Part shown: positions 25,041 to 32,759 of the stretch, one piece after another | How positions within the stretch are numbered: the stretch's first letter is position 1 | How the letters are laid out: each line of letters starts with the position of its first letter | Assembly (NCBI GenBank): GCA_002321395.1 | Contig: DCMK01000040.1 | Span: 254-45,169 of the forward strand | Direction: 5' to 3' | DNA: 44,916 nt | From: Caryophanales bacterium UBA1624 | GTDB taxonomy: Bacteria; Bacillota_I; Bacilli_A; RFN20; CAG-826 | Program-made: the position numbers and the translations under genes | The notes under the pieces: generated by a model | Databases searched by the model: none | Seen by the model: the letters and a program-made list of their open reading frames with translations, nothing else | What the model was told of the DNA's origin: nothing

Positions 25041-25670
25041 ATGAAGAAAAAAACAATGCTGTGTTTGCTCTTGCCCTGCTTGCTGGGGGCATGCCACGTC
25101 TCCAGCGATCCAGCCTCTTCTTCTGTTGAGCCAGAAGCGTCTTCGGAGGCTCCAATTTCCTCTTCTTTGGTTTCGGAGGTTTCATCCAAGGAATCCGCGC
25201 CTGTGAAGGGCTGGGAATCGATTGGCGGAGAAGTCTATTCCAAATTCGAGGCCATCATGGAACGCGCCGGCGGGACTGACGCGTTGCCTTTCATGGAGAT
25301 TCCGGACGGCGATGGTTGGTCTTATGATTACGCTTCTACGGCTTCTTATTTCGGATTGGTCGCCGAAACGGGAAAAGACCGGAACAAAAACGCGATGCTT
25401 ATTGCGACTTATAAGCAAAAGCTGCTGGACGCGGGGCTTAAGAATCCAACGCAGAAAGAACTCAGGAAGTACGAAAGCGAATATTACGATACCTTCTTCA
25501 ATTCAGAAGTGCCGGAGAACTTCTTTTTGATCGGGGATTCCGGGCTGATTTTGGAAATCGCTGATATCGTGTCCACCGAGTTTCCGGAATACTATGCCCC
25601 AAAAGACAAAAACAACGCGGATTATGAGGGGGGGATCATCCTGTCGATTCAGGTGATCAAAACGTTCTAA
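25041..25670 (+). CDS. Ser-rich lipoprotein, 209 aa, unknown function
   Basis: The N-terminus is a lipoprotein signal with lipobox LGAC (Cys18), followed by a Ser/Glu/Pro-rich tether to about residue 52. The outer domain (53-209) contains LPFMEIPDGDGWSYDY, and then a YKQKLLDAGLK helix whose order resembles the C-terminal end of the next lipoprotein. ATG 25041 was chosen for its AAAGGAGG site and signal peptide; the frame runs open further upstream without a site. The next gene begins one base after its stop. Confidence 0.75.
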   Translation: MKKKTMLCLLLPCLLGACHVSSDPASSSVEPEASSEAPISSSLVSEVSSKESAPVKGWESIGGEVYSKFEAIMERAGGTDALPFMEIPDGDGWSYDYASTASYFGLVAETGKDRNKNAMLIATYKQKLLDAGLKNPTQKELRKYESEYYDTFFNSEVPENFFLIGDSGLILEIADIVSTEFPEYYAPKDKNNADYEGGIILSIQVIKTF

Positions 25671-25671
25671 T

Positions 25672-27999
25672 ATGAAAAAGCGTTTTCTTTACCCCACTTT
25701 ATTGTTGGGCGTCTTGTCTTTGCTTTCGTGTCAAGCGTCCAACCCTTCGGAAACTAGTTCAAGCGGATTTTCTTCCGAGCCATCCTCGAGTGTAGAGGCT
25801 TCCGAGAGCTCAGAGGATCCTCTTGCTCTGAACGAAGAAAATCTCTCGTCCTTGTTTTTGAGAATTATCCAAACGAAGAGGTTTGTTTTCGGGGTGAAAG
25901 GAGGGACACCTCTGACTTTTACCCCCGATTACCTCGCTTCACAGCTAAATGGGGTTGGGTATTTGGCTTTGGAGAGCTTCGATTCGGAGAAAACGAATTC
26001 GGAGCGGATCCTTTATCAATGCTCTTTTTCCGTGAAAGGGGACGTGGATGTCACGACTCCTTTGGTCAAAACCGATTTTTATGCTGGGACCACGACCCCT
26101 TATGTCGATTTTTCTGAGTTCGATTTTATGCAAAGCCTTGGCCAAAGCGATGTCGGGGCGGACGTTTTCTTCAAGGTAGATGGAGAAGACGTCCTTTATT
26201 CGACCAATGTGGAGCTGATTAAGGCCCTAGCCAAAATGTGCGGATTCGATTCGGAGGCCGAGGATGGGACCTTCTATCGGGCTAAGTTTTCGATCAACAA
26301 AAACAACGCCCTTTCCTTCGTTCTTCAAGGCTTTGACGCCTCCTATCATCTTGTGGATGTCGAAACTGCTCGCGGATCGTTCGCTTCCATTGGAAAGGCC
26401 AATATACCATGCTTGGAGAAATACATAGAAAATCACCGCAAAATCCCCGAAAAAACATTATCCGAAAGCGAGCTTTCTAATCTTGCTCTTTCTTCGGAAA
26501 GCACCGTCGTTTCCTTCGACAACCAAAGCATCGCCACGTTGGCGAATGGGAGTTCAGGCGCGATCGCAAAAGAAGAGGTTAACCGGAAAAAAGGCGTCTA
26601 TGAACGTTTTTTGGTCGATGTTTCAACAGGCGAGAAAACGGCTACCTTGGTTGAAGAAGGGGATGATGGCGTCCCAAGCTACATCGGGCTGAATGGGGAT
26701 AATGAAGTGAGCCGGGAAAAATTTTCCCAATATTATTCTTTTGATTCTTCCTTCCCGTATGTCTTGGATCTTCTCCATTCGGATATAAAGGCGTTTCGCG
26801 AGGTTGAGCCTGGCCGATACCATTATTATGGATGGATGCATTCCTCCTATTTTTCCTCGGTCTGCTCTTTGAACGGGCGAAGCGGGATTTCCTCCATCGA
26901 CCTTTACGTCGAAAACGGTTCTTTCGAAAAAATCGTCTTCTCTTACCCAACTCAAACCGGGACCGACAGCGCGGGCAGTACTTTCTTCTATGATTTGAAA
27001 ATCGTTTCTTCCCTTGTCTCCCCTCGGGCAATCACCGAGGTGAGGCCGTATGGAGAAAAGGCGTTTTCCTCTTCTTTGGAGCATGCTTTCTCCGCTTTCT
27101 CCGGAGAATCGCCCTTCTGCGTTACCGCCCAAGATGATAAAAACAGCAATTCAAAATTCACCACTTTCTACAACGGGGACATTCTCTTCCGGAAAAAGGA
27201 ATACCTGACTGGTGCCGGCGTTACTTCTTATAGCTATGGCTATGTGAAGGAGAACGAGAATTCCTATCGTCGTTTCTTGATCGACCGTGAGGGATTGGTT
27301 TTGCCAAACGGCTTCGCCGAAGAAGGGGAGGTCAAAGACGAAATTGGGTTCCACCTATCCCCGAATCTATTCCGGCAGAAGAGCGATGGCTCCTTCGTTT
27401 TCGATTCTTATGTTCTTTCTGGAGCGAAGGAGGGGATGATCCTCGGCTCTCAGGGAGAATACTTCCTGCCTTCTACTTTCTCCCTTTCTCTGGATTCTTC
27501 CTCAGGGAAAATCTCCTCCGCTTCCTATTCTTATAGCGATGGCATGTTTTCCTCCGGATCGGAAACGATTCGCTTCGCTTACGGAGAGGACGTTTCCCTG
27601 GAAGAGGCGGTTCAAAAGGCGATTGAAGGCCTTCCCGCTTTCGCTCAGCCGACCTCTTGGGAAGAAGAAGGGAACCGCATCTCCGCTTACCTGACGAAAT
27701 ACTTTGGCGATGAGGCCAAGAACGTTCCTTATGTGTACGATGCTGATTTATACCGCCTATGGGATATAACGGATTCCACCAGCGAATTGGAGATTTTCTC
27801 CAATTCCGGCACCGCGGATGCGGCGAGCTTTTATTCCAAATACGAGAAAGCCCTTCTGGCTGCCGGCTTCGCGGTTTCGGATACTCCAATCGCCTCTCTC
27901 CCCGGCGCGACGGTATACGTGAAGGGCGATATTTCCATCCGCCTTGCGAAAAACCTCAAAGGCGGGATTTATCTATGGAAGACGGGAGAATATAAATAA
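25672..27999 (+). CDS. Large surface lipoprotein, 775 aa, unknown function
   Basis: A lipoprotein signal with lipobox LLSC (Cys20) leads into a Ser/Glu tether and then about 720 residues of predicted extracytoplasmic protein rich in Ser, Phe and Tyr. The last 110 residues (VPYVYDADLYRLW... then YEKALLAAGF) share an order of landmarks with the preceding small lipoprotein, suggesting a common domain. No enzyme motif is visible. There is no ribosome site in front of the ATG, which lies one base after the upstream stop, so translation is probably by reinitiation. A strong terminator follows. Confidence 0.72.
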   Translation: MKKRFLYPTLLLGVLSLLSCQASNPSETSSSGFSSEPSSSVEASESSEDPLALNEENLSSLFLRIIQTKRFVFGVKGGTPLTFTPDYLASQLNGVGYLALESFDSEKTNSERILYQCSFSVKGDVDVTTPLVKTDFYAGTTTPYVDFSEFDFMQSLGQSDVGADVFFKVDGEDVLYSTNVELIKALAKMCGFDSEAEDGTFYRAKFSINKNNALSFVLQGFDASYHLVDVETARGSFASIGKANIPCLEKYIENHRKIPEKTLSESELSNLALSSESTVVSFDNQSIATLANGSSGAIAKEEVNRKKGVYERFLVDVSTGEKTATLVEEGDDGVPSYIGLNGDNEVSREKFSQYYSFDSSFPYVLDLLHSDIKAFREVEPGRYHYYGWMHSSYFSSVCSLNGRSGISSIDLYVENGSFEKIVFSYPTQTGTDSAGSTFFYDLKIVSSLVSPRAITEVRPYGEKAFSSSLEHAFSAFSGESPFCVTAQDDKNSNSKFTTFYNGDILFRKKEYLTGAGVTSYSYGYVKENENSYRRFLIDREGLVLPNGFAEEGEVKDEIGFHLSPNLFRQKSDGSFVFDSYVLSGAKEGMILGSQGEYFLPSTFSLSLDSSSGKISSASYSYSDGMFSSGSETIRFAYGEDVSLEEAVQKAIEGLPAFAQPTSWEEEGNRISAYLTKYFGDEAKNVPYVYDADLYRLWDITDSTSELEIFSNSGTADAASFYSKYEKALLAAGFAVSDTPIASLPGATVYVKGDISIRLAKNLKGGIYLWKTGEYK

Positions 28000-28016
28000 A
28001 GCATGCCTTTGGAGAG

Positions 28017-28043
28017 CCGCCCTTCTAAAGGAGGGCGGTTTTT
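28017..28043 (+). terminator. Terminator after the lipoprotein pair
   Basis: The 5' arm 28017-28025 pairs with 28030-28038 (nine pairs, one T-G) around a TAAA loop and is followed by five T. Confidence 0.92.
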
Positions 28044-28065
28044 GAATCGAAAAATTTGGCAAAAA

Positions 28066-28092
28066 TTAGCACTCAAAACTTGACAGTGCTAA
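28066..28092 (+). promoter_or_regulatory. CIRCE operator 1 (HrcA site)
   Basis: TTAGCACTC at 28066-28074, nine spacer bases, then CAGTGCTAA at 28084-28092. This matches the CIRCE consensus TTAGCACTC-N9-GAGTGCTAA with one mismatch. It overlaps the -35 box. Confidence 0.93.
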
Positions 28093-28107
28093 AAAGGAGG
28101 CTATTCT
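28080..28107 (+). promoter_or_regulatory. hsp20 promoter inside the CIRCE pair
   Basis: A perfect TTGACA at 28080-28085 lies within CIRCE 1. TATTCT at 28102-28107 follows after 16 nt, directly before CIRCE 2. HrcA bound at either operator would block the polymerase. Confidence 0.75.
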
Positions 28108-28111
28108 ATGG

Positions 28112-28138
28112 TTAGCACTCAAGAATAATGAGTGCTAG
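28112..28138 (+). promoter_or_regulatory. CIRCE operator 2 (HrcA site)
   Basis: TTAGCACTC at 28112-28120, nine spacer bases, then GAGTGCTAG at 28130-28138. Only the last base departs from the consensus. It covers the expected transcription start. Confidence 0.95.
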
Positions 28139-28159
28139 AGAACCTGGAGGTTTGGAACT

Positions 28160-28588
28160 ATGGAAAACAATGTCACTCGTTACAATGGAGGCTTCTTGGA
28201 TCCCTTCTTCGATGCTTTGTTCGGAGATGAGACCGAAAGCGAAGATTACGGCGTTCTGAACATGAAGACCGATATCACCGATGAGGGCGACAATTATGTC
28301 CTTTCGATTGAATTGCCTGGCCTCAACAAACAAGATATCAGCCTTTCTTTGAAGGACAAATACCTCACCGTCAAGGCCAAGGCTCATCGCACGGAAACCG
28401 TCAAGGGCAAGAAAGGCAATTTCCTGCATCGCGAACGTTTCTCTGGCGTGGCCACCCGTTCCTATTATGTCGGCGAGGTCGAGGAGAAGGAAATTAAAGC
28501 CTCTTACAAAGACGGCGTGTTGGAGATCTCCTTCCCGAAGGCTTCGGTCAAGAAATCCCAGCCCGTCAGCACGATCGCGATTGAGTAA
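28160..28588 (+). CDS. hsp20: Hsp20 small heat-shock protein
   Basis: This ATP-independent holdase chaperone binds unfolding proteins. The alpha-crystallin domain covers about residues 37-140 of 142, from MKTDITDEGDNYVLSIELPG to the closing strand around DGVLEISFPKA. The C-terminal VSTIAIE resembles the IxI tail that links subunits. GGAGG at 28146-28150 stands 9 nt before the ATG. Two CIRCE elements put it under the heat-shock repressor HrcA, which is not encoded in this window. Confidence 0.95.
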   Translation: MENNVTRYNGGFLDPFFDALFGDETESEDYGVLNMKTDITDEGDNYVLSIELPGLNKQDISLSLKDKYLTVKAKAHRTETVKGKKGNFLHRERFSGVATRSYYVGEVEEKEIKASYKDGVLEISFPKASVKKSQPVSTIAIE

Positions 28589-28617
28589 GGTCCCTTTCCC
28601 CTTATTCAGCGCGCGCA

Positions 28618-28647
28618 AAGGAGAACCAAGCAGGGTTCTCCTTTTTT
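28618..28647 (+). terminator. Terminator after hsp20
   Basis: GGAGAACC at 28620-28627 pairs with GGTTCTCC at 28634-28641 around a six-base loop. Six T follow. Confidence 0.93.
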
Positions 28648-28664
28648 CGTATCCCCGGAGGGAG

Positions 28665-28676
28665 GATAATGGTTTC
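28665..28676 (+). promoter_or_regulatory. -10-like box just before dut
   Basis: GATAAT at 28665-28670 lies 6 nt before the ATG at 28677, the spacing seen at the leaderless-looking starts. GGAGGGAGG just upstream could instead act as a ribosome site if the transcript begins earlier, so the two readings compete. Confidence 0.35.
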
Positions 28677-29141
28677 ATGAATAGGATCAGCGCTCGCTTC
28701 GTTGCATGCTCTCGGGAGGAAATGGACCCGAAATTCGAAACCCCGGAGGAAATCGTTTTGCCCCGCAGGGGAACCCCCCATTCCGCCGGATATGACTTTT
28801 ATTGTCCCTACGATGTCCTCGTCCCCGCCCATGGAACCGTTTTCGTTCCCACTTGGATCAAATGCCTCGATATGCCTCAGGATAAGGTTTTGAAAGTGTT
28901 CATCCGTTCCTCTTTGGGCATCAAAAGAGGGCTTTGCCTCAGCAACGGCACCGGCATCATCGACAGCGATTACGTTTGGTGCATCGGCATCTCCCTATAT
29001 AACCGCACGGAGAAGGATGTCTCCATCGTTCGGGGGGAACGGTTCGCCCAAGGAATCTTCGAAGACTATTACATCATCGATGATGACTCTCCTTTGGAAA
29101 GCCAACGCGCAGGAGGCTTCGGTTCCACTGGCAAAAAGTGA
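28677..29141 (+). CDS. dut: dUTP diphosphatase (trimeric dUTPase)
   Basis: This enzyme hydrolyses dUTP to dUMP and pyrophosphate, keeping uracil out of DNA and supplying thymidylate synthesis. Its 154 aa carry the five dUTPase motifs: HSAGYDFY (motif 1), RSSLGIK (motif 2), NGTGIIDSDYVW (motif 3), GERFAQGIF (motif 4) and RAGGFGSTGK (motif 5, the C-terminal lid). Motif 1 has Phe after Asp where Leu is usual. The ATG at 28677 is fixed by the family length; the frame is open further upstream inside hsp20. Confidence 0.93.
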   Translation: MNRISARFVACSREEMDPKFETPEEIVLPRRGTPHSAGYDFYCPYDVLVPAHGTVFVPTWIKCLDMPQDKVLKVFIRSSLGIKRGLCLSNGTGIIDSDYVWCIGISLYNRTEKDVSIVRGERFAQGIFEDYYIIDDDSPLESQRAGGFGSTGKK

Positions 29142-29146
29142 TCTCC

Positions 29147-29172
29147 TTTCTTCTTCGAAGAAAACCTTTTTT
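29147..29172 (+). terminator. Probable terminator after dut
   Basis: TTTCTTC at 29147-29153 pairs with GAAGAAA at 29157-29163 over a three-base loop. Six T follow after ACC. The stem is AT-rich, so termination may be partial. Confidence 0.5.
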
Positions 29173-29225
29173 CGTGCATGTCATTTCCCCGTTCCAAAAT
29201 CGGAAAAATTTATGAAGCGTTTCTC

Positions 29226-29287
29226 TTTACTAGGATAGTCAATCGGCTAAAATGTTCTTCGCACGATGAGCGGGGTTCCCCACTCAT
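29226..29287 (+). promoter_or_regulatory. nrdD promoter and leader hairpin
   Basis: TTTACT at 29226-29231 and TAAAAT at 29248-29253 are spaced by 16 nt. The transcribed leader holds a hairpin: ATGAG at 29266-29270 pairs with CTCAT at 29283-29287, and GGG with CCC inside, leaving one C-A mismatch and a tight loop. AGGAGG follows at about 29299. No NrdR-box pair is apparent. Confidence 0.6.
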
Positions 29288-29313
29288 GAACGCTGCCTAG
29301 GAGGAATGGAGAT

Positions 29314-31563
29314 ATGGCGTCGGATTTTTCTTTCACCCTTATGAGGGTCATCAAAAAGAACGGAAAAGAAGAAGGTTTTGACCCCGCGAAAATCGAGCGC
29401 GCCGTTCAGGCTTCCAAAGCTCGCCTCGACCAAAAATTCACTCCGGATGAAATCCGTTCGATCGTCTCCAAAGTGAAGCGGCAGATCCAAATGGCCGGGG
29501 AGGAAAAGATCCCCGTCTCCACGATCCACATTTATGTGGAGAACGCTTTGGACGAGGTTGACCCCGCGACTGCGGCCCAATATCGCAGCTGGCGGAACTA
29601 CAAAGCCGACATGCAGGCCATCTCCGCCGACGCTTTGGCCACGGCTTCCTCTCTGTCCTACCACGCCGATCACAGCAACGCCAACAGCGATTCTGAACTC
29701 ATTTCCACCAAACGCTCCTTGAAGTACAAAGCTTTTTCAAAGGGCGTTTATAAACGCTTCTTCCTCACTCCCTCTGAGCGCCAGGCCGTGGAGGATGGCT
29801 ATTTTTACGTCCATGACATTTCCGATCGCCTCGATACGATGAATTGCTCCCTTTGCGACATGGGTTCCATCCTTCAAGGCGGATTCGACATGGAAAACAT
29901 GCATTATACCGAGCCCACCAGCGTTGGGGCTGCCATCAACGTGATGTGCGACGTCATGCAGATGGCGGGGTCGCAGCAATATGGCGGTTTCACGGTCCCT
30001 GAAGTGGATACTGTCCTTGCGCCATATGCTGAGAAATCCTTCCGGAAATATCTCGATGAATATGCCGGCCTCATGAAGGAAATCGGCCACGAAGTCGAAT
30101 CGGACAAAGCGGAGAAATACGCCTACGCTCGGTTGGACCGCGAATTGGAGCAGGGTTTCCAGGCCTTGGAATACAACCTCAATACGGTTGCCTCTAGCCG
30201 CGGCGACTTCATTTTCACGACCTTCACCTTCGGCTTGGATCCCCGCCCCATGGCCAAAAGGATCTCTTCCACGATCCTCCGTGTCCGAGGGAATGGGGAA
30301 GGGGCCAAAGACAAGAAGATCCCCGCGGTCTTCCCGAAGCTCGTTTTCCTTTACGATGAAGAAAAGCATGGCAAAGGCGGCGAGTTGGAAGATCTCTATA
30401 AGCAGGCTGTCATTTGCTCTTCCAAAGCCCAATATCCGGATTACCTGTCTTTGACGGGCGAGGGCTATGTCGCCTCCGTCTACAAGAAGTACAAAAACAA
30501 CGTGATGCGTTGGTATTTGGGGGAAGACGGGTTTGTGAAAGAGGATCCCAATTGGCATGACGACGTCATCTCGCCGATGGGTTGCCGCGCCTATCTTTCC
30601 CTTTATTACCGCAAAGGCGGCTTCCACCCCGCGGACGAAAACGATCTTCCGGTGTTCACGGGAAGGTGGAACGGCGGGGCCATTTCCTTGAACCTCCCCA
30701 TGATTCTCCGCAAATCCCAAGTGGAAAAGCTTCCTTTCTTCGAGCTTCTTGACCATTACTTGGAGATGATTCGCGGGATCCATAAGAGAACCTATGAGTA
30801 CTTGGCTAAAATAAAGGCCAGCTGCAACCCCTTGATGTTCACCCAAGGCGGCTTCTATAAAGGGCATCTCCAACCGGATGAAGAAATCCGTCCTTTGCTG
30901 GACTACGTTACCTTCTCGTTTGGGTTCACCGCGCTCAATGAGACCCAGATGCTTTACAACGGGAAGTATCTAGACGAGGACAACGACTTCGCTTATCGCG
31001 TTTTGCAGCACATCAACGATTTCGCTAACGCCCACAAAGAAGAAGATCACATTCTTTGGGCGATTTACGGAACCCCCGCGGAGTCCCTTTGCTACACCCA
31101 ACGGGATCAGTTCGTCCGCAAATACGGAATCGTGAATCACGTGGGCGACCACCAGTATTTCTCCAACTCCTTCCATAATCCTGTTTGGGTCGACATCGAT
31201 CATTTCGAGAAAATGGACCGCGAGTCCACCTTCTTCCACATCGCTAACGGCGGCCATATCTGCTATACCCGCATCCCGACTGGAAAGAATCTGGAAGCGG
31301 TGGATCAGGAAATCAAATACGCGATGAAGCTTGGCCTTTATTTCGGGGTCAACATCGCGAAGAGCTATTGCAACGACTGCGGCGAGCAGTGGGACGACGA
31401 CAAATTGGACGAATGCCCGCATTGCCACTCCTCCAACATCACCTCCATTTCCCGCGTTTGCGGGTATTTGGGATTCACCCGGCAAGCCAGCAACAACCCC
31501 CGTCAAAAGTCCCGCATCGCGGATAAAAAGCTGCAGGAAATCAAAGAAAGGAAGGCCATGTGA
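29314..31563 (+). CDS. nrdD: Anaerobic ribonucleoside-triphosphate reductase
   Basis: This class III glycyl-radical enzyme reduces NTPs to dNTPs without oxygen. The N-terminal ATP-cone covers about residues 6-95 (VIKKNGKEEGFDPAKIERAV). The catalytic barrel follows, with NCSLCDM near 174 and NGGAISLNLPMI near 452. Near the C-terminus a zinc site has paired CNDC and CPHC, and the radical Gly717 lies in RVCGYLG. Length is 749 aa. AGGAGGAATGGAG precedes the ATG. The stop overlaps the nrdG start, so activase and reductase are coupled. Confidence 0.96.
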   Translation: MASDFSFTLMRVIKKNGKEEGFDPAKIERAVQASKARLDQKFTPDEIRSIVSKVKRQIQMAGEEKIPVSTIHIYVENALDEVDPATAAQYRSWRNYKADMQAISADALATASSLSYHADHSNANSDSELISTKRSLKYKAFSKGVYKRFFLTPSERQAVEDGYFYVHDISDRLDTMNCSLCDMGSILQGGFDMENMHYTEPTSVGAAINVMCDVMQMAGSQQYGGFTVPEVDTVLAPYAEKSFRKYLDEYAGLMKEIGHEVESDKAEKYAYARLDRELEQGFQALEYNLNTVASSRGDFIFTTFTFGLDPRPMAKRISSTILRVRGNGEGAKDKKIPAVFPKLVFLYDEEKHGKGGELEDLYKQAVICSSKAQYPDYLSLTGEGYVASVYKKYKNNVMRWYLGEDGFVKEDPNWHDDVISPMGCRAYLSLYYRKGGFHPADENDLPVFTGRWNGGAISLNLPMILRKSQVEKLPFFELLDHYLEMIRGIHKRTYEYLAKIKASCNPLMFTQGGFYKGHLQPDEEIRPLLDYVTFSFGFTALNETQMLYNGKYLDEDNDFAYRVLQHINDFANAHKEEDHILWAIYGTPAESLCYTQRDQFVRKYGIVNHVGDHQYFSNSFHNPVWVDIDHFEKMDRESTFFHIANGGHICYTRIPTGKNLEAVDQEIKYAMKLGLYFGVNIAKSYCNDCGEQWDDDKLDECPHCHSSNITSISRVCGYLGFTRQASNNPRQKSRIADKKLQEIKERKAM

Positions 31564-32087
31564 TGAACGTCATCCGCATTGACCCCTTGGACTTTAACAA
31601 CGGCAAAGGGCTTCGCTGCGTCATATGGGTGGCGGGATGCAACCACCATTGCCCCAACTGCCAAAACAAAGAAGCTCAGGATCCTTCTTTCGGCAAGCCG
31701 ATGGGGCAGTGGGTCTATGATCAAATCGACAAAGCGCTTTCCAATCCCCATTGCGAAGGCGTCACTTTTTCTGGCGGCGAGGCAACCTTTCCCGACAATC
31801 GGGAGGCTTGTCAGGAAATCATGGCCTATATCAAAGATAAATTCCCCCAAAAGGACATATGGATGTGGACCGGCTATCTTTATGAGGAAATCAAAGACCT
31901 GCCTATGATGAAATACGTTGATGTTTGCGTGGACGGGCCTTACATCGATTCGCTCAATGTCGGGTTCAATCGCCTCCGTTACCGCGGATCCTCCAACCAA
32001 AGGGTCATCGATGTTCCTTCAAGCCGGAAAAAAGGATCCGTTGTCCTTTTCGTGGATTTCGATGGGAAGACAAGCGACGAATTTTAA
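31560..32087 (+). CDS. nrdG: Anaerobic ribonucleotide reductase activating protein
   Basis: This radical SAM activase makes the glycyl radical on NrdD. The CNHHCPNC motif (C-X3-C-X2-C) sits at about residues 27-34 and binds the 4Fe-4S cluster; FSGGE follows near 62. Length of about 175 aa is typical. A GTG at 31560 overlaps the nrdD stop, and an ATG follows at 31563. Either could be used; AAAGGAAGG upstream fits both. Confidence 0.94.
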   Translation: MMNVIRIDPLDFNNGKGLRCVIWVAGCNHHCPNCQNKEAQDPSFGKPMGQWVYDQIDKALSNPHCEGVTFSGGEATFPDNREACQEIMAYIKDKFPQKDIWMWTGYLYEEIKDLPMMKYVDVCVDGPYIDSLNVGFNRLRYRGSSNQRVIDVPSSRKKGSVVLFVDFDGKTSDEF

Positions 32088-32107
32088 TCCGGTTTTTGCA
32101 GGGTTAA

Positions 32108-32662
32108 TTATAAACCGTTGAGACTATTGATTCCGGTGAAGAGAATGGTGTTCCAACCAAGCTCGGCCGGAACTTTTAGATTCTCTTTGTGGTCATCGAT
32201 CATCCAAATCCTCCCATAACGATCGCCTTGTTCTTTTTGCACGAATTCGTAAATGTCGCGGTTTGGCTTGGCCATCCTTAACGCGGAGCTGACGTAAAGC
32301 TTTTTGAAATACTTTTCTTGGCCGTTTTCCTTGAATAGCCTCTCAACAAACCCTGTCGGCGCGTTGGAAAGCAAAACCAAATCATATTTTTCGGCGAGCC
32401 TGGCAACGCGGGCGAAGCTATCTTCTTTTGGGGCGATGAGCTTCTCCCATCTTTCGGCGATCTCGCTTTTTGGGATTCCGAATTCGCTTTCCCACCCACT
32501 GAAAACTTCGTTCAAGCTCCTCCGTCCTAGGTCCACGGCCGGGAAATCGCGTTCTTTCACCTCTTTGGCTTTTCCTTTTGGCAAGAAGGAGGATAGCAAC
32601 CGCGGGGCGATTTCCTCGTAGAGAACGCCGAAGCAATCGAAAACAAGTAGGTCTTTCATCAT
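32108..32662 (-). CDS. HAD-superfamily hydrolase
   Basis: This small phosphatase-like protein of 184 aa belongs to the haloacid dehalogenase fold, of the YihX/epoxide-hydrolase N-domain style. Motif I is DCFGVLY near residue 9, with Asp as nucleophile in the VFDCFG stretch. Motif II is LLSNAP near 98, and motif IV is IWMIDDHKENL near 153. Motif I has Cys-Phe-Gly where the usual pattern is DxDG(T/V), and the second Asp is missing. This is common in the dehalogenase-type branch, but the substrate is unclear. It is convergent with nrdG and divergent from the lipase-like gene. Confidence 0.78.
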   Translation of the reverse strand: MMKDLLVFDCFGVLYEEIAPRLLSSFLPKGKAKEVKERDFPAVDLGRRSLNEVFSGWESEFGIPKSEIAERWEKLIAPKEDSFARVARLAEKYDLVLLSNAPTGFVERLFKENGQEKYFKKLYVSSALRMAKPNRDIYEFVQKEQGDRYGRIWMIDDHKENLKVPAELGWNTILFTGINSLNGL

Positions 32663-32759
32663 GCTCCCATTCTATCCCAAAAAGGACAAAGCGCGTCCGC
32701 TGTCCATTTGAGCTTTCTGCCAACCTTTGTAAAATAAAAGTAATCGGAGGAAAAAAGCG
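32663..32759. promoter_or_regulatory. Divergent promoters for the HAD and alpha/beta hydrolase genes
   Basis: On the minus strand TAGAAT at 32674-32669 lies 6 nt before the first HAD ATG, with no leader. On the plus strand TTGAGC at 32708-32713, a 16-nt spacer and TAAAAT at 32730-32735 form a normal promoter, with the CGGAGG ribosome site at 32745-32750. The two sides show the leaderless and leadered styles next to each other. Confidence 0.55.

Noticed and set aside
28094..28128. Mini reading frame (six codons) with an AAGGAGG site inside the hsp20 control region
   Set aside because: It overlaps the -10 box and CIRCE 2, so its ATG would lie upstream of the likely transcript start. The bases are explained by the operator.
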